Shown one piece after another: positions 24,900-32,700 of a DNA stretch of 64,000 bases (position 1 is the stretch's first letter; each line of letters opens with the position of its first letter). Made by a program: the position numbers and the translations under genes. The stretch is from COE1 sp949066965 (GTDB lineage: Bacteria > Bacillota > Clostridia > Lachnospirales > Lachnospiraceae): positions 62,001-126,000 of the forward strand of contig CARTDA010000002.1 of NCBI GenBank assembly GCA_949066965.1, written 5' to 3'. Under the pieces are notes generated by a model. The model was not told the origin of the DNA and did not search any database. It saw only the letters and a list, made by a program, of their open reading frames with translations.

Positions 24900-25976
24900 T
24901 TATTTGTACATTTCCTCGTAATACTTCTGGTAATCGCCGCTTGTGACGTTCTTCATCCAGTCCTCATGCTCGAAATACCACTTTATTGTCTGCCGGATGC
25001 CGTCCTTGAACATCGTCTCCGGCTCCCAGCCAATCTCTGCCTTAATCTTGTCCGGTGCAATGGCATACCGTCTGTCGTGTCCTTTCCTGTCCTCGACATA
25101 CGTAATTAAATCCTTTGAGACAAGCTTCTTGCGCGGGTCGTCATCCGCAAGCTGTTCCTGAAGCGTCTCGATAATAATATTGATAATCTCGATGTTCTGC
25201 TTTTCGTTGTGTCCACCTACATTGTAAGTCTCAAACAGCCTGCCATTTTCCTGCACCATGTCAATCGCCTTTGCATGGTCCGCAACATAAAGCCAGTCGC
25301 GCACATTCTTGCCGTCACCGTACACCGGCAGCTGCTTTCCCTGTAAGGCATTGTTAATAATCAGCGGAATAAGCTTCTCCGGAAACTGGTACGGACCATA
25401 ATTGTTGGAGCAGTTCGTAATGTTTGCCGGAAAATGATACGTGTCCATATATGCCTTTACAAGCATGTCCGAGGATGCCTTGCTCGCAGAATACGGGCTG
25501 TGCGGGGCATACGGCGTCGTCTCATAGAAATATCCGCCGTCCTCCTCCAGGGAACCATACACCTCGTCTGTCGACACGTGAAGAAATTTCTTTCCCTCCC
25601 GGAAGCTGCCGTCCGCAAGCTCCCATGCCGCCTTGGCACAGTTTAACATAACCGCCGTCCCGAGCACATTTGTCTGCACAAAGACCTCCGGATTCCTGAT
25701 GCTTCTGTCCACGTGGCTCTCCGCCGCAAAATGGACAACCCTGTCGATGTCATTCTCCGCAAAAATTTTGGAGATTGCATCCTTGTCCGTGATGTCTGCC
25801 TTTACAAATGTATAGTTTTCCCTGTCCTCCACGTCCTTGAGATTTTCGAGATTTCCGGCGTAGGTCAGCGCATCCACATTGATAATCCTGATCTCATTAT
25901 CATACTTCCGGAACATATAAAGAATATAGTTTGACCCGATAAAGCCAGCGCCCCCGGTCACCAAATAAGTTCTCAT
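24900..25976 (-). CDS. rmlB: dTDP-glucose 4,6-dehydratase
   Basis: Second step of the dTDP-rhamnose pathway and the first gene of this rml group on the minus strand. It is an extended short-chain dehydrogenase with the NAD site TGGAGFIGSNY, STDEVYGSL, the catalytic YSASKASSD and NNYGPYQFPEKLIPL. The 358-aa product matches the family. The ATG at 25976 is preferred because GGAGG then has a workable 10-base spacing; the ATG three codons earlier would sit on top of it. Confidence 0.96.
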   Translation of the reverse strand: MRTYLVTGGAGFIGSNYILYMFRKYDNEIRIINVDALTYAGNLENLKDVEDRENYTFVKADITDKDAISKIFAENDIDRVVHFAAESHVDRSIRNPEVFVQTNVLGTAVMLNCAKAAWELADGSFREGKKFLHVSTDEVYGSLEEDGGYFYETTPYAPHSPYSASKASSDMLVKAYMDTYHFPANITNCSNNYGPYQFPEKLIPLIINNALQGKQLPVYGDGKNVRDWLYVADHAKAIDMVQENGRLFETYNVGGHNEKQNIEIINIIIETLQEQLADDDPRKKLVSKDLITYVEDRKGHDRRYAIAPDKIKAEIGWEPETMFKDGIRQTIKWYFEHEDWMKNVTSGDYQKYYEEMYK

Positions 25977-25997
25977 GCAAAGCATACCTCCGTATTC

Positions 25998-26026
25998 ATT
26001 TTATAGATTTTTACGCTTTCTTGCAA
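25998..26026 (-). promoter_or_regulatory. Candidate sigma-A promoter for the rmlB operon
   Basis: Minus strand TTGCAA, 17-base spacer, TAAAAT, in the short gap before rmlB and about 20 bases upstream of its start region. It would drive rmlB, rmlA, GH25, rmlC, wzm and possibly wzt and the methyltransferase/kinase gene. The match is moderate (four and five of six). Confidence 0.45.
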
Positions 26027-26069
26027 CATTTTATCCTAAAATCCTAAATTATGCAACACCAATGTACCT

Positions 26070-29000
26070 TTAATATCCCAAATAACTGTAATTCAGGTCT
26101 ACTTTCGTGCTGATGCCGCTGATTTTTCCCTTGCTCGAATACTGCCACATATCATACCTTCCCTTGTATGTCGGCGCCGCGGAATACTGGGCAAGCCAGA
26201 TTTTGTAGCTGCCGTTGACCGCGCCCATATTCAGTTTGTCCTCGAACCATGTTTTTGATGCATAAATTCCCGGCTTATATCCGGCGCTTGCCACAGTCTG
26301 GCAGAATGCATTGACAACTGCCGTGCGCGTCGCCTTGTCAATCCTGTCCGCCCTTCCGCCGCTTGACTCCGTGTCAATAAAAATCGGATATGTAAGGTTG
26401 TAACCTTTCACAAGGCTCACCGCAAGGGATGCCTCCTTGACTGCCTCCACCTCATTAATCGCCTGTGAGAACACATACACGCCTACCTTTAAGCCAGCTG
26501 CCGTGGCGCCCTTAATGTTCGTCCGAAACGTCTGATCCTCAATCAGTACCCCCGTCGCAGAACCCCTGTAGCCGCAGCGGATAATGACATAGTCCACACC
26601 GGAAGCCTTGACGGCATTCCAGTCGATATTTCCGTTATGCCTTGAAATGTCTATGCCAAAGGTGGAACCGTTGGTAGTCGTCGCAATGGCTCCGTCCGAA
26701 CCAAAATTATACGTAACACCCTGTATAATCTGTGTTCCGGTCACCACGTTGCCGTTCTTGTCATAAAAGTAAGTCTTGCCGTCTATTGTCTGCCAGCCTG
26801 TGTAGCGGTACTGGGGCTGTGCGATGATGTAAAACTCGGCATTGCCGAAATAATCCGCATAGACCGCCTCCCTGTAGGAACCGTCCGCATTTTTGATATA
26901 AATCTGGTTTCCGTTCTTGTCTTTCAGCTTCGTAGTCGTATCCGAGGATGCGTTGGAGTTTATCGTCACGACACACTCTGCCTTGATCTGGTTTCCCTGC
27001 GCGTTCTTCTCCTTTGTGACAGCCGTGATTGTGACACTTCCCGGAGCCACGCCGGTCACAACGCCCTTTTCACTGACGGTCGCGACTTTCTTGTCCGAAG
27101 ACTCCCATGTCACCCCGGCATCTGACTGATAGCCTGCCACCGTTGCGACAAGCGTCGTGGAACCGCCCACTGCCAGGTACACGTCCTTCGTGCGGTCAAG
27201 CGTCAGTGTAAGCTCTGTATTTCCGGTTATGGTAACCTCCACGCTGCACCGAATGTCCAGTTCCTTTCCGTCCGCTCCCTTGATTCCTGCAATTTTGCCG
27301 GTAATATGCACTTTTCCGGCTTTCACGCCTGTTACGACACCCTTGTCATCAACCGATGCTATCGCCTTGTCCGCACTCTCCCATGTCACGGATGGGAAAT
27401 TTTCCGTAATGGTCTCCTTGCTTCCATCCTGCTTTGTATAGACAAGCTTTGCAGGCTTTACGGTAAGTGTCGCCCCGGCAGCGCAGCTGTCCGCACTCTT
27501 TGAAAGCTCAAGCACGGCTGACGAAATCTTTACCGCCTCGACCGTAACCACACACTCCGCGCTGGCCGTGTCTGTCGTCTCACTCGTCTTCTTTTCCGGC
27601 TCCGTGACCTTTTTGTATGTGTAACCGATTGTCTGTCCGGCATCGTCCTTAACCGGCGTGCACCGCTCCTTTTCCTTGTCAGACAGCCCTTCGTACTCCT
27701 CCACGGATATCTCGAGCGTCTCCTCCACCGGATCCTTCGGCTCATAAGTGGTCGTAATCATCTTTCTTGTGACCGTGTAGGTGATTGTCGCCGTCCCTTC
27801 CTCCTTTGCCGTCACTTTTCCGCCGCTCACGGACGCAACGCTGTCATTGGAGCTTTTCCACTCTGTCGTATACTGATACTCGATATCGCCGTTCTTGGAA
27901 TCGGAAAATTCCGTCCCCTTTAAATCCATGCTCGCCCCCACATTCAATGTGGCTTCGGATTTGTCAAGCGATACATTTAACGTGTCAAAAAGCATTCTTG
28001 CCGCCGCCTTCGACACCTGGGACGGGTCGGCAATGGTATTTTTGTCCACAAGCAGATAGCTCTCCGTTCCGTTTATGGGCGTCTTGGTTGACTCCACCCA
28101 CTCAACGGTGTCCTTGAGCACCTCCGCCTCGGCAGCCGCGTCATTTTTCTGTGTGTCCTCCTGCGCGACATTTACCTGTTTCTCTGTCTTTACCTCGTCC
28201 TGCACGTTGATTACCACATATTCGACCTTATCCTTTACGGTAACCTGCTGGCTCATTGTCGGGAACTTGTATTTGTCAGTCGATGTCACAATGGCGTCAA
28301 ACACGCCCGCATTAACGTTCTGCGCATAAATGATGCCGTCCATGTCATCATCGGTCAGGACCAGTTTTTTCCCCTTGGAGCTGGTCAGTGTGACCTCAAA
28401 GGCAGTCCCGGTAATCAGCTCCCCGGTATTCGCATCCGTAAACCGTATCTTTAAATCCTTTTCCACGGACACAAAACTAACATTCACCTTGCTTGACTCG
28501 GCGGTGTCCGTCACTTCCAGCGATGAGGTTTCCTCCGTGGATGCGGCATCTGCAAAATTACCCGAGAGGGCGGCGTTGGACATGGCAAGAAGCCCGTCGC
28601 TCCCGGCGCCCATACCCTCCAGCTCCTTGCCCATGGGGGCTATTGCCGCTATCTGTTTGTCAATCTGCCCTTTCTGCAGGAACATGCTCAGAATCACAAT
28701 CGCCGCCACAACAACCACAACACCGGTGGTTGCAAGTATCGCATCAAACGCTGTCATATGATGCATCCAGTGTTTCATTCTTTGCAGGAAATCTTCAGGC
28801 TCATATGCCGTGTCAGCACCGAATGCGGTAATATCATTTTCATAGGTGTCATCAAACGCACCATACGATGTATCAAACGAATCCTCGTCATAGTACTCGT
28901 CGTCATAGTATTCATCCGACTCGTAGTACTCTTCGCTTTCCCCATCGTACTCTTCGTCAGCGTCATCATAGTAGCTTCCTGTGTCTTCCGCATAATCATC

Positions 29001-29642
29001 CGGTTCATATGTGTCAATATGAATCTCTTTTGTGTTATATATCTCTTCTGTATTATATATCTCTTCTGTGTTATATATCTCTTCTGTTTTACTTTCCTCA
29101 GCCCTGTATTCCTCCGGCTCATATACGGCCGAGTCATATTTGTCCGAATTATACCCCTCAGTCTCATATTCTTCCGGCTCGTACTCCTCGGTTTCATATT
29201 CCTCAGCCCCATACTCCTCTGGCTCGTATTCCTCCGGCTCATATGCAGCCGAATCGTACTCCTCCGCTTCATATCCTTCCGATTCATATCCTTCCGGCTC
29301 ATACACGGTCGAATCATACTCTCCGGACTCATATTCTTCCGGCTCGTACTCCTCCGCTTCATACACTTCGGTCTCATATTCCTCCGATTCATATGCGTAA
29401 TCCCCGGATTCATATTCTTCCGGCTCATACTCCTCTGACGCATATTCTTCCAGTGATTCCTCACCGTCTTCATTTATGTAATCGACAATGTATGCGTCCT
29501 CTTCATCCATGTCCTCAGCCGTCTCTGCCTGGTTCCCATACTCCTCGTCATAAAAATCTTCTGTATTATAATCAGTGCGCTCCACTGCCTTTTTTCTGTC
29601 TGTGTTATGAAATCCTAATGTCTTACCCTTATTCTTTTTCAT
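26070..29642 (-). CDS. Giant membrane-anchored GH25 muramidase with acidic Tyr-Glu repeat tail
   Basis: About 1190 aa. Residues 20-290 are extremely acidic and Tyr-rich, with many EYEPEEYES-like units and three IYNTEE units. One membrane segment follows (TTGVVVVVAAIVILSMFL, about 300-322), which places the repeats in the cytoplasm. Outside are a Cna-B/SpaA-like domain (about 395-480), three Ig-like Big_2 domains (about 550-950), one cell-wall-binding-type repeat (GWQTIDGKTYFYDKNGNVV) and a C-terminal GH25 domain (about 995-1190) with FGIDISRHNG and FIDTESSGGR. It probably cuts or remodels peptidoglycan near sites of polymer attachment. The ATG at 29642 follows TAGGTGA; a GTG two codons earlier is possible. 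It has its own strong promoter. Confidence 0.9.
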   Translation of the reverse strand: MKKNKGKTLGFHNTDRKKAVERTDYNTEDFYDEEYGNQAETAEDMDEEDAYIVDYINEDGEESLEEYASEEYEPEEYESGDYAYESEEYETEVYEAEEYEPEEYESGEYDSTVYEPEGYESEGYEAEEYDSAAYEPEEYEPEEYGAEEYETEEYEPEEYETEGYNSDKYDSAVYEPEEYRAEESKTEEIYNTEEIYNTEEIYNTKEIHIDTYEPDDYAEDTGSYYDDADEEYDGESEEYYESDEYYDDEYYDEDSFDTSYGAFDDTYENDITAFGADTAYEPEDFLQRMKHWMHHMTAFDAILATTGVVVVVAAIVILSMFLQKGQIDKQIAAIAPMGKELEGMGAGSDGLLAMSNAALSGNFADAASTEETSSLEVTDTAESSKVNVSFVSVEKDLKIRFTDANTGELITGTAFEVTLTSSKGKKLVLTDDDMDGIIYAQNVNAGVFDAIVTSTDKYKFPTMSQQVTVKDKVEYVVINVQDEVKTEKQVNVAQEDTQKNDAAAEAEVLKDTVEWVESTKTPINGTESYLLVDKNTIADPSQVSKAAARMLFDTLNVSLDKSEATLNVGASMDLKGTEFSDSKNGDIEYQYTTEWKSSNDSVASVSGGKVTAKEEGTATITYTVTRKMITTTYEPKDPVEETLEISVEEYEGLSDKEKERCTPVKDDAGQTIGYTYKKVTEPEKKTSETTDTASAECVVTVEAVKISSAVLELSKSADSCAAGATLTVKPAKLVYTKQDGSKETITENFPSVTWESADKAIASVDDKGVVTGVKAGKVHITGKIAGIKGADGKELDIRCSVEVTITGNTELTLTLDRTKDVYLAVGGSTTLVATVAGYQSDAGVTWESSDKKVATVSEKGVVTGVAPGSVTITAVTKEKNAQGNQIKAECVVTINSNASSDTTTKLKDKNGNQIYIKNADGSYREAVYADYFGNAEFYIIAQPQYRYTGWQTIDGKTYFYDKNGNVVTGTQIIQGVTYNFGSDGAIATTTNGSTFGIDISRHNGNIDWNAVKASGVDYVIIRCGYRGSATGVLIEDQTFRTNIKGATAAGLKVGVYVFSQAINEVEAVKEASLAVSLVKGYNLTYPIFIDTESSGGRADRIDKATRTAVVNAFCQTVASAGYKPGIYASKTWFEDKLNMGAVNGSYKIWLAQYSAAPTYKGRYDMWQYSSKGKISGISTKVDLNYSYLGY
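28860..29470 (-). repeat. Coding tandem repeats for Glu/Tyr-rich units
   Basis: Degenerate 15-24-base units encode EYEPEEYES-, EYETEEY- and YDSAVYEPEE-like peptides, and three near-identical 18-base units around 29035-29090 encode IYNTEE. The units stay in frame and are limited to the cytoplasmic tail of the GH25 protein. Such repeats expand and contract by slippage, so tail length may vary between strains. Confidence 0.8.
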
Positions 29643-29735
29643 TTTCACCTACGCCGTCCGGCTGTTACCTCCTTCTCCAAACGTGTACCGTCCTGACAGA
29701 TGGCACAAGTATATTATGTTAACATTTCCGTAACA

Positions 29736-29764
29736 ATTATAGCAAAACATAGTAAATCGCTCAA
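29736..29764 (-). promoter_or_regulatory. Sigma-A promoter for the giant GH25 gene
   Basis: Minus strand TTGAGC, 17-base spacer and a perfect TATAAT. The predicted start is about 85 bases ahead of the coding sequence. It is the best promoter match seen in the window. Confidence 0.65.
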
Positions 29765-29810
29765 CATTTTTTTGCATTTTCAAAAATGTAATTTTTACCT
29801 ATGCAGTCGC

Positions 29811-30149
29811 TCAAAGGTTAAAAATCACAATCCCTGCCATAATGCATGCAATACCCAGGATTTTTCGAAACGAAATCCTCTCCCGGAAAACAAAATAGCC
29901 AAGCACCAGCACAAAGACGTTTCCAAGCGACTCAATGACCGGCCCGTTTTTGTAATCCATGCCGCTGTACGCATAAACCGTCAGGAGCATGGAGCCAAAC
30001 AGCAGGCCATACCCGCCTATCACATATGGATTGAGGTACTCTTTTATCACATTGTCATACTTCTTAAGCGCACTTTTTTTCAAAAGAACCTGTGACACCG
30101 ACGCAACTACCACCGACAGGAACATCGAAACCATAAACCTGCTAATCAT
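29811..30149 (-). CDS. SMR/EamA-like four-helix membrane protein, subunit 2
   Basis: A 112-aa protein with four membrane segments and the C-terminal pattern of half-size EamA/SMR transporters (NGPVIESLGNVFVLVLGYFVFRE, then ILGIACIMAGIVIF). In ArnE/ArnF-type pairs two such small proteins form one flippase for undecaprenyl-phosphate sugars. It overlaps the preceding gene of the same family by eight bases, which fits an obligate heterodimer. The ATG at 30149 is chosen because the upstream extension is not hydrophobic and lies inside the previous gene. The substrate is unknown. Confidence 0.75.
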   Translation of the reverse strand: MISRFMVSMFLSVVVASVSQVLLKKSALKKYDNVIKEYLNPYVIGGYGLLFGSMLLTVYAYSGMDYKNGPVIESLGNVFVLVLGYFVFRERISFRKILGIACIMAGIVIFNL

Positions 30150-30507
30150 CTGCCTGCTCCTCCTTGTCCGTATTGATGATGACTGTCCCTGCCACGACAA
30201 GAAGCACGCCGATAACATTGCGCAGCGTTATCGTGTCGTGGAAGAATACCACCGCCCAGACCATCGACCAGACGACCGCCATGGAGCGGTTCGCATACGC
30301 AACCGACAGCTCAAAGCGTTTTATCATCTGCTGCCATAGAAGGGCATAGACACCGAGCAGTACAAACTCCATCCCAAAGAAAAACAAAAATCTGCGCAGA
30401 TTCCCCCCTGACGCGGATGCCTCCTTCGACATCACGCTTGAAATCGTATATATCACAATGACGCCCTGCAGCAGCGCCACATTCTTTATCTTCACGAAGC
30501 CTTTCAT
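30142..30507 (-). CDS. SMR/EamA-like four-helix membrane protein, subunit 1
   Basis: A 121-aa protein with four membrane segments (about 9-25, 35-55, 64-85, 92-110). Helix three is followed by the typical FFHDTITLRNVIGVLLVVAGTVII ending of the DMT superfamily. AAGGGG lies eight bases before the ATG at 30507. It is paired with the next gene through an eight-base overlap. Possible roles are flipping of a polyprenyl-phosphate sugar for the GT-C enzymes of the locus, or small-molecule efflux; the neighbourhood favours the first. Confidence 0.75.
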   Translation of the reverse strand: MKGFVKIKNVALLQGVIVIYTISSVMSKEASASGGNLRRFLFFFGMEFVLLGVYALLWQQMIKRFELSVAYANRSMAVVWSMVWAVVFFHDTITLRNVIGVLLVVAGTVIINTDKEEQADD

Positions 30508-30520
30508 TCTTATACCCCTT

Positions 30521-30698
30521 GCGTGCTTCGGCACGCATACCAATCAAACGTTTGAAAGTGAACTTCTTTCAAACTTCCAGACATGCCGCCTACGGCGGCA
30601 CAAACAATCGATGAAGAATGCGTGCTTTTCGCATTCTTCGGTGTGAAGCTTGAAATCACTTAGCGAGGTATTTTCGAGCTTAGTGATTTCCTTCACAC
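30521..30698. repeat. Cluster of five hairpins between a membrane-protein gene and the SMR pair
   Basis: Within about 180 noncoding bases lie GCGTGC/GCACGC with a TTCG loop, TTTGAAAG/CTTTCAAA, TGCCGCC/GGCGGCA, GAAGAATGCG/CGCATTCTTC, and a nested GTGTGAA..GAAATCACT/AGTGATTTC..TTCACAC. The overall build resembles the 157-bp repeat, but the sequence is different. No typical T tract is present after the stems on the minus strand. Confidence 0.6.
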
Positions 30699-30716
30699 TT
30701 TTCCCCAAAAATTCTG

Positions 30717-31556
30717 TTACGGTGTACCCATGCGCCCGTCCCCGACATCAATCAAGTCCTGGTCCAGCAGCCCCTGTTCCTTGTATACCCAGTAATAGTT
30801 ATAGTCCATATAGACAAAATATCCCTCCACAAACCGGTACAGAAAATATCCCTCCTCCTCCATGCTGCCTTTCATCTGCTTGATACAGGACAGCACCACA
30901 AAGGCACACCGCTCATTGCGGGCACATCTTGCCACCTCTGCCACATCATACACTGCACTGTCGCCCTCCATCGCATCGTACAGCTCATTGTGGAACGTCC
31001 ACGCCGGTTCCAGGATATTTCTCCCATAGGGCGTATAAATGTCTGCCGTGTACTGCCGCAGAAACGGCAGCAGCTCTGCCGGAAACACCGCCACCGGCTT
31101 ATAATTCTCCTGCCTTACCGCATCCGCGACCGCAATGACCTGCTGCGGTATATGGTACGCATTGACAGACTTGATATGAAACGAATTCGTGTAAACCAGG
31201 TCGCCATTGATGACAATCACCAGAATTGCCAGAAAAAAAACAAGCGCCCTTGACACAGCATGCCGGAAACGCATCATCAGCCTCACAGTGCTGTAGCATA
31301 CCAGAATACCAATTGGCAGTGTCCAGAACACACGGTAATAAATCTCCTCGTCAATCTGCATTCCAATCCATGCGTACAGCGGACACAAAAAGATTACTGC
31401 AATCGCAGCCACAAGGTACAACAGTACGGCGCGCAGCTTCCTGTCCGTCTCCGTCACCCACAAAAAAAGCAGCGCAATCAGAAAAAGGGGCATCAAAAAA
31501 CTCTTGTTATTATATAAGATAATATCCTCGATTATCGTTTTCATAACAGCCGTCAT
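30717..31556 (-). CDS. Membrane protein resembling the C-terminal half of a DUF6077/GT-C protein
   Basis: A 279-aa protein with four N-terminal membrane segments (LMPLFLIALLFLWV, AVLLYLVAAIAVIFLCPLYAW, a third and a fourth to about 145) and then a soluble C-terminal part. The YYRVFWTLPIGILVCYSTVRL stretch and the C-terminal soluble domain look like the end of large GT-C-type membrane proteins rather than a complete enzyme. The ATG at 31556 has an excellent GGGGGAGG site, so it is translated on its own. Together with the preceding gene it would make one full-length protein of about 630 aa. Function is not known. Confidence 0.6.
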   Translation of the reverse strand: MTAVMKTIIEDIILYNNKSFLMPLFLIALLFLWVTETDRKLRAVLLYLVAAIAVIFLCPLYAWIGMQIDEEIYYRVFWTLPIGILVCYSTVRLMMRFRHAVSRALVFFLAILVIVINGDLVYTNSFHIKSVNAYHIPQQVIAVADAVRQENYKPVAVFPAELLPFLRQYTADIYTPYGRNILEPAWTFHNELYDAMEGDSAVYDVAEVARCARNERCAFVVLSCIKQMKGSMEEEGYFLYRFVEGYFVYMDYNYYWVYKEQGLLDQDLIDVGDGRMGTP

Positions 31557-31581
31557 ATAAATCCTCCCCCTTTCCAACTTC

Positions 31582-32625
31582 TTACTTTACTATCATATAA
31601 CACACCGCAAGCAGCAGACATGGCATACAGCACAAAAACAATTCTGCCGCAAAGCGCAGGCTTTTCTTTTTGATACCAATCAGCACCGCTGCCACTCCGG
31701 CAACGGTCGGCACAATCATGAACGAGACGCTCGTGGCAAGCACGGCAGACAGGCAGACACAGATAAACAGCATCCACATGCCCTGGCTGACTGTCTCCTG
31801 TGCCAGATAGATCAGGCACAGAAACAATGCCGGGATAACCATGCCCGCCATCATGCCCTTTCCCTGCCATGTCCTTGTCATGGCAAACGTCTCGGAGGTG
31901 TACAGGGAGATATTACCGTACATCATCCAGACTGCGGTCAAAATCATGAAAACCGGGCGGTACGTCTTTTTATTCCACAGCAGCCGGTCTCCAATCTGTC
32001 CGTAAATACAGTACAGAAACATCAGCCAGACCGGCGCAAGCACACTGTGCGCCACGACAGCCGGCGCAATTCCGCTGAGCCGTGACAGCCATGCCTGGTA
32101 AACCGGTGTCGGGGAAAAAGCGTGTCTTACATCCAGCGGATAAAGATAGCCTGTGTAGGCATCCCGGAGGTACATGGAATCAAACTCACATGTAGTCACC
32201 GCTGTCGCTACATAATAGGCATCGTCCCCGTCATAATACTCATAAAAGACGGCATATGCCATCTGAAAAAGCACCAGCAGGAAAAAAAACAACCATCCAG
32301 CCTTCACGATTGCCGGAAGCTCCCGGATTCCCTTTATGTTTTCCCAGTACGCCTTCCATACGTCCCTCCCCTGCCACAGCGACACGGGCACCAGTATCGC
32401 GATAATGACCGTGTATACCGCCACCAGCAGTGTAAAACTTTTTTCCAGCAGAATCAGCGGAACTGCCACAAGCTCAAATATAAAAAAGCTCACAAACCAC
32501 CCGCAGACATAAGTCATCGCGGGTGTTTTCTGCAAGCTATTCATATGCTTCACAGGTATAAATCCTAGAATAAACGGCACTGGCAAAACCAGAACCAGCA
32601 AGATTGTCCATCTGATAATCTCCAC
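31582..32625 (-). CDS. Polytopic membrane protein, DUF6077-like (GT-C type, N-terminal part)
   Basis: A 347-aa protein with about eight to nine membrane segments. The first outer loop has YDGDDAYYVATAVTT, an acidic D-D motif of the sort that provides the catalytic Asp in GT-C glycosyltransferases, and a later loop has TETFAMTRTWQGKG-like sequence. GT-C enzymes use polyprenyl-phosphate sugars on the outer face. The start is GTG with GGGAG nine bases upstream. It ends abruptly after a membrane helix and is followed 25 bases later by a gene that looks like the missing second half, in another frame. Confidence 0.65.
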   Translation of the reverse strand: MEIIRWTILLVLVLPVPFILGFIPVKHMNSLQKTPAMTYVCGWFVSFFIFELVAVPLILLEKSFTLLVAVYTVIIAILVPVSLWQGRDVWKAYWENIKGIRELPAIVKAGWLFFFLLVLFQMAYAVFYEYYDGDDAYYVATAVTTCEFDSMYLRDAYTGYLYPLDVRHAFSPTPVYQAWLSRLSGIAPAVVAHSVLAPVWLMFLYCIYGQIGDRLLWNKKTYRPVFMILTAVWMMYGNISLYTSETFAMTRTWQGKGMMAGMVIPALFLCLIYLAQETVSQGMWMLFICVCLSAVLATSVSFMIVPTVAGVAAVLIGIKKKSLRFAAELFLCCMPCLLLAVCYMIVK

Positions 32626-32700
32626 CTGATGTATCTCCCATTCTTAAGTTTTCTCTGTCAGTATTCCCATTTTTATCTCTTCAATGCGCGCCGCCGGTTC

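Noticed and set aside
29035..29440. Regular short repeats that might suggest a CRISPR array
   Set aside because: The units are adjacent, degenerate, in frame and encode a peptide repeat; there are no unique spacers and no cas genes.
28868..29722. Long open frames on the plus strand opposite the GH25 tail, with His/Pro/Arg- or Tyr/Ser-rich products
   Set aside because: They are the antisense shadow of the repeated Glu/Tyr codons; they have no ribosome binding site or recognisable domain and lie inside a well-supported gene.
29769..29805. Short CATTTT/AAAATG stem as a terminator for the SMR pair
   Set aside because: The minus-strand side is followed by A residues rather than T, and the loop is too small for a stable hairpin.
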